Shown one piece after another: positions 1 to 9,800 of a stretch of DNA of 64,000 nucleotides (within the stretch, counting starts at the first letter, position 1; every line of letters starts with the position of its first letter). This DNA comes from MED-G105 sp039819085. GTDB lineage: Bacteria > Pseudomonadota > Alphaproteobacteria > Caulobacterales > Parvularculaceae. The notes below the pieces were generated by a model. That model did no database searches, had not been told where the DNA came from, and saw nothing but the letters and a program-made list of their open reading frames with translations. The translations under genes and the position numbers were made by a program. Location of the stretch: NCBI GenBank assembly GCA_039819085.1, contig JBCBSQ010000003.1:185561-249560 (forward strand). Direction: 5' to 3'.

Positions 1-284
1 GGCATCACCGCGCAGTGAAGCGGGCTCGACTTGTCCCGGTCGCATTGCCGAGCCGCTTGGCTAGGCGCGCAAATGCTGTTGAATAAATGGCGCGTGTTCG
101 CTGAAAGTCGTCAATCACGATCTTGCGCAAAGTGACTGATATGGGCGAGGTTAAGACGCTCCGCTTCGGCCGCTCTGCCGGTAAAAACAGACAATATCAT
201 ACGTCGCTGTGATGCAAGAATCGTTGCCGAAACCAGAAGTTGGTTCAAATGCTCGAGAATCCGGTTTGGATCGAATATGAGCCC
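1..284. other. No gene recognised at left edge
   Basis: I see no convincing coding region, RNA gene or repeat here. Base composition is more AT-rich than most of the window. The convergent hydrolase gene ends at 285, so the interval holds at least the 3' flank of that gene. Whatever lies to the left is outside the window. Confidence 0.5.
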
Positions 285-1757
285 TTATAACTCTTCTGGG
301 AGTTGGAACTCGGGAAGGCGATTTGACTCAACGGCGGACACATCCAGCTTTGTCGATGACCCTTTTTGGATGAACGCTGCCATGATGAGATCTAAACCGT
401 CGAAGTTGGCGGCTGAATGCGATCCGCCCGGAAAGACAATATGTCTTGCGTTCGGCAAGCCAGGCAACATTTCCTCTGCACCCTGAGGGGGTGTCGCGGG
501 ATCAAATGCGCCCGATACCAGAAGGACGGGCACATCGCTTTCCAAAGGTGTGAAGAGGTCTTTGGGGGCGTCGCCACGCGGCCAGAATGCGCCGACTTCC
601 TGGAACGCGCGTGCGAGCGTTTCGCCAACAAACGCGCCGTCAGCATCCGCTAAGATCAGCGCCTCGGAAAGGCGCGGCGCATCTTCGGCGGCAATAATGG
701 AGAACGTCATACCGCCATCCAGCTGTGTAGCGTATACGGAGGGTAGTCGTGGGAGAAATGCTGCCCAGTCTGAGAACTCGCCCTCTTCGGCGCGCGCAAT
801 CAAGTGCGGCAACCGTGCCAGCGCGTTGGCGTTCATCATTTGCGCGCGGATCCCAAAGGCGAACGCGCCGCGGGTGATCTCAAATTGGAGAGGCGCGCCG
901 GTCATCGGGTGTTCTGTCTCAATGGTTTTTGGCCTTTGCGCGAGCTCTTCGAGCACCGAGGCGAACTGAGCCGGAAGATCCGGAAATGCCGATGCGCAGC
1001 GTGTGCTGGAAGCGCACGCGGCGAACAAGAGGTCGAGGGTCCTTTGCGGCTTTTGTCCGTAAGACAAAGCAATGTTGTCGTCCGGTGGGCTGACGCCTTT
1101 CATGATGACGGCCCGTGCTCTTTGCTCGTAACGCTTGATGTAGAGTTGAGCGACTCGCGTTCCGTATGAAGTAGCATAGATATTGATGTGGGGGGCGTTG
1201 AGCGCTCTTCGAACCGCATCGAGATCATCAACCGCGCGCTCCGTCGTATACTGTTTGAGATCAGCCTTAGCGTTGAGGCGCGGAAGGGCTGCGCGTCCCC
1301 ATTCCGGTGGAATGTTTGTCTCAGGACGGACGAATAGAAGAGCTGCGTCCGGTTCCAGAGAAAGTCGATTGGACCCGCCGACGCCGCGCTGGTCGATAAG
1401 CACGACGTCGCGGTTCTCGCGAATGGGCGCGAAGTACTCGGCGAAGAAGCGGCGCAGATTCGGCGCCTGGATCGCCGACTGGCCAGGCCCGCCGGGGATG
1501 ATGAACAGGGGATCAGATTCCGGCGAGTTCCCTGTTGCTTTGAGAACCATGATGCGGATCGGGATCTCGCGGCCCTCGGGAGCATCTGGGTTCTCCAGGA
1601 CACTCAGCACATGGCAGGAGATGTCACCGGCGATTTCGTGATCGGGGCACGCGATGTCTTGCAAACTATTGGTCGGCGCTTCGCCCCCCGAGTTCAGGGC
1701 GCACGCGGAGAGAGCTAAACAGGAGGCAATAATCAAGGTAATCCAGTAGTTTGACAT
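285..1757 (-). CDS. Exported alpha/beta hydrolase, tripeptidyl/prolyl aminopeptidase-like lipoprotein
   Basis: A 490-residue serine hydrolase of the proline iminopeptidase / tripeptidyl-aminopeptidase (TAP, SlpD/E) type, which typically removes short N-terminal peptides. The N-terminus is a lipoprotein signal ending in a lipobox LSAC (Cys19), so it is probably anchored in the periplasm. The oxyanion-hole motif GGPGQS lies at residues 89-94 and the nucleophile elbow reads ATSYG with Ser197. FDPATPP and GGSHS near residues 420-450 supply the expected Asp and His, in a TAP-like C-terminal domain. The elbow carries Ala where the family normally has Gly. The gene is less GC-biased than its neighbours and stands alone. 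The family is fairly sure; the substrate is unknown. Confidence 0.8.
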   Translation of the reverse strand: MSNYWITLIIASCLALSACALNSGGEAPTNSLQDIACPDHEIAGDISCHVLSVLENPDAPEGREIPIRIMVLKATGNSPESDPLFIIPGGPGQSAIQAPNLRRFFAEYFAPIRENRDVVLIDQRGVGGSNRLSLEPDAALLFVRPETNIPPEWGRAALPRLNAKADLKQYTTERAVDDLDAVRRALNAPHINIYATSYGTRVAQLYIKRYEQRARAVIMKGVSPPDDNIALSYGQKPQRTLDLLFAACASSTRCASAFPDLPAQFASVLEELAQRPKTIETEHPMTGAPLQFEITRGAFAFGIRAQMMNANALARLPHLIARAEEGEFSDWAAFLPRLPSVYATQLDGGMTFSIIAAEDAPRLSEALILADADGAFVGETLARAFQEVGAFWPRGDAPKDLFTPLESDVPVLLVSGAFDPATPPQGAEEMLPGLPNARHIVFPGGSHSAANFDGLDLIMAAFIQKGSSTKLDVSAVESNRLPEFQLPEEL

Positions 1758-2203
1758 CTGTCACGCTCGTCTGGAAGTTGATGCAAATCGGCCGTAACGC
1801 GTCTACATGGATTGGGTCATTCCTTAGATTTGTCCGCCATTTTGTGCTCGGACTAGCAAATAGACAAGGGAGGCTGAATGCCTACTTGTGCCGATTGTCC
1901 GCCTTCGCAATTCCGCGCGCCAACTGTCCCCTTTGAGGATCAAGCCGTCATGGGTGCCAGCGCCCTACTTGGCGCGGCTTGGGCCGCTCGCCTTGCCAGG
2001 CTGACTGACATTTTGGGCCAATAACCGCCAGAGCGTGTTGCTCGCCAGCGCCCATTCGAGGCCGAAAAGCCTCTATCCGGTCTGAATACTCGCTTGACTT
2101 TGGACCTTGATGCTCGCGCATATTGCAGTGCAATATGCGCGAACCGGCGTATAGTTCCGCTTTCAAGTCCGGCCTATGGCGGCCGGCGTGAGGAGAGTGC
2201 CAC
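1758..2203. other. 446-bp intergenic region with a long palindrome
   Basis: This separates the leftward hydrolase from the rightward NDH-2 gene and must hold both promoters. A 48-codon ORF at 1878-2024 has a purine-rich GGAGG four bases before its ATG, but the peptide resembles nothing I know and I do not call it. The one clear signal is the perfect inverted repeat at 2114-2142, listed separately. Confidence 0.5.
2114..2142. promoter_or_regulatory. Perfect 13-bp inverted repeat, probable operator of the NDH-2 gene
   Basis: Two perfect 13-base arms (TCGCGCATATTGC and its complement) flank a 3-base centre AGT, so the core reads TTGCAGTGCAA. It ends about 60 bp before the NDH-2 start codon. There is no T-run after it and it precedes a gene, so an operator is likelier than a terminator. 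The same TTGCAGTGC core occurs in the palindrome at 20287-20311. Confidence 0.6.
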
Positions 2204-3607
2204 ATGACCGATCAGGCGATGCGGACGGGCGATGTGATCGACGTTGCGGTGGAGGCGGTTTCGAGCCCGCCGACCGCGCGTCAGGCCATGCCGAAGGTCA
2301 AGAAGACGCAGATCGTCATCGTCGGCGGCGGCGCCGGCGGACTGGAGCTCGCCGCGCGCCTCGGCAAGCGGCTCGGCCGCGACGCTTATGACATCATCCT
2401 TCTTGAGAAGAACAGATCGCACATCTGGAAGCCGCTCCTGCATGAGGTCGCCGCCGGCTCGCTTGACGCCAATATCGACGAAGTGGGCTATCGCGGCCAT
2501 GGCCACCAGAACGGGTACCGTTTCTTCCTTGGGTCGCTTCAGGATATCGACCGCGCGAATCGGGAAGTGGTCGTCGCCCCGCTGCACGACGAGAACGGGG
2601 TCGAAATCATGGGGGAGCATAAGATCCGGTACGACTATCTCGTAGTCGCCGTCGGCTCCGTCGCCAATGATTTCGGCGTGCCCGGAGTCAAGGACCACTG
2701 TCTGTTCCTGGAAAGCCGCGTTGAAGCCGACCGGTTCCGTCAGAAGCTGTTGAACCAGTGCCTGCGCGTCTCCCGCGCCATGTCGCTTTATTCCCATGCG
2801 GATGAATATGTGAGGGTGACGATCGTCGGCGGCGGCGCGACGGGGGTAGAGCTCGCCGCCGAGCTTTATAACGCGGCGGGCGCATTGAAGCATTATGGCC
2901 TCGAAGTCTTTGACGAAAGCCGGCTGCAGGTAACGCTATTGGAGGCTGGTCCGCAGATTCTGCCGGCGCTGCCTGAAGACCTGTCGCAGGCCGCCCATGA
3001 CGAACTTGAGGCGCTTGGCGTCAAGGTCATGACGAACGCGCAAGTGACGGAAGTCACGCCTTACGGCATGAAGCTGAAGTCGGGCGAGACGGTCGCCGGC
3101 GATCTGAAGATCTGGGCGGCGGGGGTCAAGGCGCCTGATTTTCTGAAGGACATTGGCGGTCTGGAGACGAGCCGCAACAACCAGCTTGTCGTGTTGCCGA
3201 CGATGCAGACGACCCGCGATGAGCGCATTTTCGCCATTGGCGACTGCGCGTTCTTCAAGCCGGAAGGGGAGGAGCGACCGATCCCGCCGCGCGCCCAGGC
3301 GGCGCACCAGATGGCGGAGACGGCGTTCGACAATCTTCTGTCGCACATCACGGGCGGCGAATTGAAGAGTTTTCAGTACAAGGATTATGGATCGCTCGTT
3401 TCGCTGTCCCGGTTTTCAACCGTCGGCAGCTTGATGGGCAATCTGATTGGCGGGCGCATGGCCGTCGAAGGCCGCATGGCGCGGTTCATGTATATCTCGC
3501 TCTACCGCATGCATCTGATGGCGATCCATGGCTGGTTCCGGGGGATGTTCATGATCCTCGTCGGCCATGTGAATCAGGTCGTGCGGCCGAAGCTGAAGCT
3601 TCACTGA
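2204..3607 (+). CDS. ndh: Type II NADH:quinone oxidoreductase (NDH-2)
   Basis: A 467-residue flavoprotein that passes electrons from NADH to quinone without pumping protons. The FAD-binding GGGAGG is at residues 41-46 after a 30-residue N-terminal extension. The second dinucleotide motif, GGGATG, is at 209-214. An FAIGDCA segment near the C-terminal third binds FAD. The tail after about residue 420 is rich in Met and aromatics, as in the membrane-binding helices of this family. The ATG is preceded by GAGGAGAG at good spacing; Met29 is an alternative start. It stands alone behind the palindrome at 2114 and overlaps the convergent gene at its 3' end by 7 bp. Family assignment is confident. Confidence 0.9.
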   Translation: MTDQAMRTGDVIDVAVEAVSSPPTARQAMPKVKKTQIVIVGGGAGGLELAARLGKRLGRDAYDIILLEKNRSHIWKPLLHEVAAGSLDANIDEVGYRGHGHQNGYRFFLGSLQDIDRANREVVVAPLHDENGVEIMGEHKIRYDYLVVAVGSVANDFGVPGVKDHCLFLESRVEADRFRQKLLNQCLRVSRAMSLYSHADEYVRVTIVGGGATGVELAAELYNAAGALKHYGLEVFDESRLQVTLLEAGPQILPALPEDLSQAAHDELEALGVKVMTNAQVTEVTPYGMKLKSGETVAGDLKIWAAGVKAPDFLKDIGGLETSRNNQLVVLPTMQTTRDERIFAIGDCAFFKPEGEERPIPPRAQAAHQMAETAFDNLLSHITGGELKSFQYKDYGSLVSLSRFSTVGSLMGNLIGGRMAVEGRMARFMYISLYRMHLMAIHGWFRGMFMILVGHVNQVVRPKLKLH

Positions 3608-5277
3608 CTGTCGATCTCGGAAATCGCGGCGTGCACGGCCTGGATCACCACTGAGCCTTCACCGACGCCGGAGGCGACGCGCTTGGTTGAGCCGGCCCGC
3701 GCGTCGCCGACCGCAAAGACGCGCGGCCAGCTTGTCTCATAGCGCGACGGCATGCGGTCGAGCGACCAGCCAGCGCGGACGAGATTGAGATTCTCAAGGT
3801 CTGCGCCGGTCTTCAAAAAGCCTTTGGCGTCACGGGCGATGGTTTCCGGCAACCAGTCCGTACGAGGTTCGGCGCCGGTGAACATGAAGGCGAAGCCGGC
3901 GTCGATCAACTCCTCGCCAGCAGGCGACGCGACGGCGATCTTGCGCAACCGGTTCTCGCACCCAACGAGCCGAGAGATCTCCGTTTCCGGGCGCAGATGA
4001 ATATTCGGCGTTTCTTCGAGCCGGCGCACCAAGTATTCCGACATGGTGTCGCGGATGTTCTTGCGGCGGTATAGAACGTGTACGTCCTTCGCGGTCTTGG
4101 CGAGAAACGATGCGCCCTGGCCGGCGGAGTTGCCCGCGCCGACGACGACCACTGAGGAGCCCGTGCAGATTTGCGCCTCCATCGCCGTCGCGCCGTAATA
4201 GACGCCGCGGCCTTCGAACTGCTCAAGGTTTTCGATCGGCAGTTTGCGGTACTCCGCTCCGGTTGCGATGACGATCGCCTTGGCGCTCAGGCGACGTCCG
4301 TCTCTTAGAACGATCGCATAGGCGCCGCCGTCTTTTTCGAGGGCTGCGGCGCGGACCGGCGCGGCGAGGCGCGCGCCGAATTTCTGCGCTTGCACGCGGG
4401 CGCGGTCTGCGAGTTCGCGGCCCGAGATGCCCGATGGGAAGCCCAGATAGTTCTCGATCTTTGAGCTTGTCGCCGCCTGACCGCCCGCCGCGACGCTGTC
4501 GATGGCGACGACGCTGAGCCCTTCGGAAGCGGCGTAGACCGACGCGGCGAGCCCGGCTGGCCCCGCGCCGACCACAACAACGTCGGCGCTGGCGCCGTCA
4601 GGCAGCAGATCGAGTCCGAGAACGCGGCCTGCTTCTTCTATTGCCGGCCGCACGAAGCGGCGCTCGCCGGTGATCAAAATGGGCGCGTCATCAAGCGTCA
4701 GATCGAGTTTGGCGACGATGGTTTCCGCCGCGGGATCGCTGTCCGCTTCGACCCAGACGTGTGGGACGTCATGTTTGGTGAGAAGATCACGCAATGCGAA
4801 TGACGCCTGGTCCAGCGAACGACCCACGAGGACGACGCTCTTGCGTCCGCTCGCCCGCGCCCAGGCGCGCCGCGCCACATATGTTGTCACGAAGGAATCC
4901 GAGAGATCGGAATTCTCAACGAGAATGCGTTTCAACGCCTCCGCAGGCACGTGCAGGACCTCGCCGTCGCGGACCATTTCTGCGGAGACGAGCGACGGCT
5001 GGCCGGTGATCTGCTGCACGTCGCCTGTGAACTGGCCTGGCTCAAGCCAGCCGACGCGGCGCTTCTCGCCAATCTCGTAAAGATGAACGTCGAGTTGGCC
5101 GCTGAGCAGAACGAGCACGTCAGGATCGATGTCGCCTTCCTTGAACAGGCGTTCGCCGGCGTCGTGGCGTCGCACCTCCCCATAGGACTTCAACGCCGCA
5201 ACTTGCGCATCTGTGAAGCGATAATTCATGTCGCCCAGGATCGCGGCGGCTTTCGCGTCAGGTGGTGCAGTGGTCAT
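3601..5277 (-). CDS. Cyclic-nucleotide-binding domain / thioredoxin-reductase-like FAD oxidoreductase
   Basis: A 558-residue three-part protein. Residues about 10-135 form a cyclic-nucleotide-binding (Crp-type) fold, 145-215 a small glutaredoxin/thioredoxin-like alpha/beta segment, and 230-555 a thioredoxin-reductase-like flavoprotein. The FAD motif VVVGAGPAGLAASVYA and the NAD(P)H motif VVVVGAGNSAGQGA are both clear. The redox CxxC that a true thioredoxin reductase carries just before the second motif is absent; that place reads YYGATAMEAQIC. It therefore should not reduce thioredoxin by the usual dithiol route, and its acceptor is unknown. It converges on the NDH-2 gene and is divergent from hisG. 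The architecture is known in many bacteria and is sometimes annotated as fused response regulator/thioredoxin-disulfide reductase. Confidence 0.85.
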   Translation of the reverse strand: MTTAPPDAKAAAILGDMNYRFTDAQVAALKSYGEVRRHDAGERLFKEGDIDPDVLVLLSGQLDVHLYEIGEKRRVGWLEPGQFTGDVQQITGQPSLVSAEMVRDGEVLHVPAEALKRILVENSDLSDSFVTTYVARRAWARASGRKSVVLVGRSLDQASFALRDLLTKHDVPHVWVEADSDPAAETIVAKLDLTLDDAPILITGERRFVRPAIEEAGRVLGLDLLPDGASADVVVVGAGPAGLAASVYAASEGLSVVAIDSVAAGGQAATSSKIENYLGFPSGISGRELADRARVQAQKFGARLAAPVRAAALEKDGGAYAIVLRDGRRLSAKAIVIATGAEYRKLPIENLEQFEGRGVYYGATAMEAQICTGSSVVVVGAGNSAGQGASFLAKTAKDVHVLYRRKNIRDTMSEYLVRRLEETPNIHLRPETEISRLVGCENRLRKIAVASPAGEELIDAGFAFMFTGAEPRTDWLPETIARDAKGFLKTGADLENLNLVRAGWSLDRMPSRYETSWPRVFAVGDARAGSTKRVASGVGEGSVVIQAVHAAISEIDSQ

Positions 5278-5390
5278 TTCGAACGTCCTGTTGCGGCGAG
5301 GCGTGGCCTCTGCCTATTACGCGTCGTTATAGCCTTCGGACGGCGACTTTATAGCCAGCGCGAATTTGGCGCGGACGGTGGGATAGGTAG

Positions 5391-6287
5391 ATGTCAGATG
5401 ATCGACTGAGGTTGGCGTTGCAAAAATCCGGTCGTCTGGCGGACGGCACGTTTGAGCTCCTCAAAAAGTGTGGGCTCTCTATTTCCCGCGCCAAGGACAA
5501 TCTCTACGGCCGCGCGCGCGAGCTGCCGATCGACATTCTTTTGGTGCGCGACGACGACATACCGTCGCTGGTGGACGATGGCGTCTGCGACATTGGAATT
5601 GTCGGCGAGAACGTCTTCGAGGAGCATCGCCTGGAACGAAGCGAAACGCCGGAAACTGCAGTCGCGTCCATGACGGCGCGGCTTGGCTTCGCCCGCTGCC
5701 GGCTGATGCTCGCCGCGCCAAAGAGTTGGGCGTCTGACGATGTCGCCTCCTATGCAGGAAAACGCATCGCCACCTCTTATCCAGCGCTCACCAAGGCGTT
5801 TCTCAGTCGGGCGGGCGTCGCCGCGTCGACGGCGGAAATGACGGGGTCAGTGGAGATCGCGCCGAAGCTGAAGATCGCCGACGCCGTCTGCGACATTGTC
5901 TCCACCGGCGCGACGCTTGAGGCCCACGGCCTCGCGCCCACCGCGACCGTGTTTGAGTCCGAGGCGATCCTGATCAAGAGACCTGGCGCATTGAATGCGG
6001 GCGAAGAGGCGGCGTTCCAGAGTCTGATGACGCGCGTGAACGGCGTCATCGCGTCGCGCAACGCCAAATATGTGATGCTCAACGCGCCGCGCGATGCGGT
6101 CGACGCGATTGTCGAGCTCTTGCCGGGGGCTGAGGCGCCGACCGTGCTGGAGCTTGCCGGGCGCGATGACGTCGTCGCCATCCATGCGGTGTGCGTGGAG
6201 GAGGTGTTCTGGTCGACGCTGGAAGACCTGAAGCGTTTCGGCGCAACCGCGATCCTTGTGGCGCCCATTGAAAAGATGATGGCCTGA
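5391..6287 (+). CDS. hisG: ATP phosphoribosyltransferase (histidine step 1)
   Basis: HisG condenses ATP with PRPP to open histidine synthesis. At 298 residues it is the long form, with a C-terminal ACT-like regulatory domain (about 215-298) that normally lets it act without HisZ and be inhibited by histidine. The N-terminus has the expected LALQKSGRL, and DGVCDIGIVGENV follows at about residue 60. A glycine-rich VSTGATLEAHGL segment near residue 170 fits the PRPP-binding loop. It stands alone: the only other histidine gene here, hisD, lies 6 kb away behind murA. The ATG at 5391 starts directly at the conserved domain. Confidence 0.95.
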   Translation: MSDDRLRLALQKSGRLADGTFELLKKCGLSISRAKDNLYGRARELPIDILLVRDDDIPSLVDDGVCDIGIVGENVFEEHRLERSETPETAVASMTARLGFARCRLMLAAPKSWASDDVASYAGKRIATSYPALTKAFLSRAGVAASTAEMTGSVEIAPKLKIADAVCDIVSTGATLEAHGLAPTATVFESEAILIKRPGALNAGEEAAFQSLMTRVNGVIASRNAKYVMLNAPRDAVDAIVELLPGAEAPTVLELAGRDDVVAIHAVCVEEVFWSTLEDLKRFGATAILVAPIEKMMA

Positions 6288-6451
6288 CTTCTTTCGCTTT
6301 CGGTAGAAGCGCCGGCTGCGGCGCATGATCTCGCCGTCTTTTGGCGAAACCGGGAGCATCGACGCCGTGCCAAGCGCGCGACTTTGCGCCAACCGGGGCG
6401 GCCGGCCCAACGGAGATGGTCGCAAACTGATCCGTCTTGGGATGTGTCGCC

Positions 6452-6526
<75 letters not shown>

Positions 6527-6895
6527 GAACCTTGAGAAGAGCCGGCTTCTAGCGAGCGCCCTGGGACTTGGCAACAGGGCGACGGTCGGCCCCTGCGCGC
6601 GCAGGTCGAGCGAAAACGCGCATTCTGTGCGCTGCTGCGCGGCGCCGTTCTGCTCCGTCGCCGCAGACAAGATTCCGGTTGTCAGGCGCCCGGATCGCGC
6701 GAAACTTAACGTCTTTTTACCCTCAGTGGGCGTACTGCTCGTATTGGCGGCGAAGGCTGTGTAACGATGTCGCCGCCGTGCACGGTTCGCGCCATTGAAC
6801 GGCGCAAAAGTTACCGCTTTGATGATCCGTATCGAGGCGGGCGGCGATGATGGACGCGCGTTGAGCGTGGGGCCTCCGAAGAAAAAAGGTTTGTG
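6527..6895. other. 369-bp intergenic region, nothing specific seen
   Basis: This spans the upstream side of the minus-strand tRNA-Thr and the upstream side of the large BNR protein gene, so it should carry both promoters. I found no open frame with family resemblance, no strong inverted repeat and no tandem repeat. Confidence 0.5.
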
Positions 6896-9800
6896 ATGAA
6901 ACGTATCAGGATGAAATTCGCTTTGGCGACTTGGGCTGGCGCGGGCGCTGCGCTTTGTCTGCTTGGCGGCGCGATGGCGCAGGTCTCGGCAAGCGATACA
7001 GACGCGTCCGGCGAAGAAGCGAAGCTGTCTGCGGATGACTTCAAAGGCTTCGAGCTTCGCGGGATCGGTCCGGCCTTTATGTCCGGCCGCATCGCGGACA
7101 TAGCCATCAATCCGGAAGACCCGTCGACCTGGTATGTCGGCGTCGGCTCCGGCGGCGTCTGGAAGACGGAAAATGCGGGCACGACCTGGAAGCCGATTTT
7201 TGACGGGCAGGGATCCTACTCAATCGGTGACGTGACGCTTGATCCGAACAACCCTCATACGATCTGGGTCGGCTCCGGCGAAAACCACGGCGGCCGGCAC
7301 ATTGCGTTTGGCGACGGCGTCTACCGTTCAAAAGACGGCGGCGCGACATGGGAGCATCTTGGGCTCAAAAAGTCCGAGCATCTCTCGACGATTATTGTGC
7401 ACCCTGAAGATTCAAACACGGTTTTCGTCGCAGCGCAGGGACCGCTCTGGTCGTCTGGCGGCGAGCGCGGTCTTTATAAGACCACCGACGGCGGCAAGAC
7501 CTGGAAGAACGTCCTGTCGAAAGGCGAGTGGACCGGCGTCACCGACATCGTCATGGATCCGCGCGATCCGGATCGGCTCTACGCGGCCACCTGGCAACGC
7601 CACCGCACGGTCGCGGCCTATATGGGCGGCGGACCGGAAAGCGGCGTTCACGTCTCGACGGATGGCGGCGAGACCTGGGATGAGTTGACCGAGGGTCTCC
7701 CGAAGGGCGACATGGGCAAGATCGGCCTCGCGATTTCGCCTCAGAACCCGGACGTTCTTTATGCGGCGATCGAAACCAAGCGTCGCACGGGCGGCGTCTG
7801 GCGGTCGGCTGACCGCGGCGCGTCCTGGACCAAAATGTCCGACGCCGTCGGCGGCGGCACCGGACCGCACTACTATCAGGAGATCTACGCCCACCCGCAC
7901 CAGTTCGATAAAATCTATCTGGTCAGCAACTACAGCCAGGTTTCCGACGATGGCGGCAAGACGTTCCGTGGCGTGAACATGGAGTACAAGCACTCCGACG
8001 ACCACGCGATCGCGTTCCATCCGACGGACCCGGATTACATTATTTTCGGGTCAGACGGCGGCCTTTATGAAAGCCACGACCGGGAGAAGACCTGGCGGTT
8101 TATTGACAACCTGCCATTGACCCAATTCTACAAGGTGGCTGTGGACGACGCGGAGCCGTTCTACACGGTTTATGGCGGCACTCAGGACAACAACTCGCAA
8201 GGCGGCCCGTCGCGGACCCTGAACCGGCACGGCATCCGCAATTCGGACTGGTTCGTCACCCTCTTCGCGGACGGCCACCAGTCAGCGACGGAGCCTGGCA
8301 ATCCAGATATAATGTATGCGGAATGGCAGGAAGGGAATCTCGCCCGCGTTGACCGGACGACGGGCGAGGTCGTCCACATTCAGCCGCAGCCGAAACCGGG
8401 CGAACCAACGGAAAGGTACAATTGGGATTCGCCGATTTACGTCTCGCGTCACGACCCGAAGCGGATCTACTTCGCCTCTCAGCGGCTCTGGCGCTCGGAC
8501 GATCGCGGTGATTCCTGGACGGCGCTTTCCGGCGATCTAACGCGCAATGAAGACCGCATGCTGTTGCCGCTGATGGGCCGGCAATGGTCATGGGACGCAG
8601 GCTGGGATTTCCTCGCCATGTCCCAGTACAACACGATCACGTCGATCGGCGAGTCGCCGCTTGATGAGAATGTTCTCTACGTCGGCACCGATGACGGAAT
8701 CATCCAGACGACGACCGATGGCGGCAAGACCTGGAACAAAGTGCTCGCCGGCAGTCTGCCGGGCGTTCCGGACACGGCGTTCGTGAACGATATCCGCGCC
8801 GATCTATATGATGCGTCCACGGTTTATGTCGCGCTTGACAACCACAAGTATGGCGACTTCACGCCCTACCTTTATAAGAGTACGGACTATGGCCGCACGT
8901 GGGTCTCCATGGTCGGCGATCTGCCTGAGCGTCATCTCGTCTGGCGAATTGTCCAGGACCATGTGGACAGGGATCTGTTCTTCCTGGCCACCGAATTCGG
9001 CCTCTTCTTCACGGTCGACGCCGGCGGCCAGTGGGTGAAGCTTGAAGGCGGCGCGCCGACAATCGCCTATCGCGACGTTACGATTCAGCGTCGTGAAAAC
9101 GATGTCGTCGGCGCGACCTTCGGCCGGGGATTTTATATTCTCGACGATTATTCCGCGCTTCGGAACGTAGACGCCGCGGCGCTTGAAAAGCCGGCGCATC
9201 TCTTCGCGGGTCGTAAAGCCTGGTGGTATCTCGAGGAGCATCCGCTCGCCTTCAGCGAGCAGGGCAGCCAGGGGCACGGCTACTTCCGCGCGCCCAACCC
9301 GCCCTTCGGCGCCACGTTCACCTACTATCTGAAGGACGGGCTGAAGACGATTGAAGAGACCCGTCAGGAGGCGGAGAAAAAGAAGATCGAAGCCGGCGAG
9401 GACACACCCTTCCAGGGCTTTGAGGCGGCCGACGAGGAGCGCCGCGAAGAAAAGCCGGCGGTTTGGCTCACTGTCAGAAACAAAGAAGGCGAGGTCGTGC
9501 GCCGGATTGACGGGCCAACCGGCGAGGGCTTCCACCGCGTCACCTGGGACTTGCGCTATCCGCCGATGAGCGCCGTCAAGGGGCCTGTCGAAGAAGATGA
9601 CGACCCGAGCGGTTTCCTGGCGGCGCCCGGCGACTACACGGTGTCCCTGTCGACCCGCGTGCGCGGCGAGACAAAAGAGCTCGTCGCCCCGCAGCCGTTC
9701 AAGGTGGAGCGGTTGCGTAAGGGCGCGCTCGCCGGCGGCTCTATCGACGAAGTCGTGGCCTTCTGGGAGCGGATCGCCAAACTCGATCGCGGCGTCAGCG

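Noticed and set aside
1878..2024. 48-residue ORF with a good ribosome-binding site in the 1758-2203 gap
   Set aside because: The peptide has no recognisable family or membrane pattern, and a single purine run before an ATG is expected by chance; no support beyond that.
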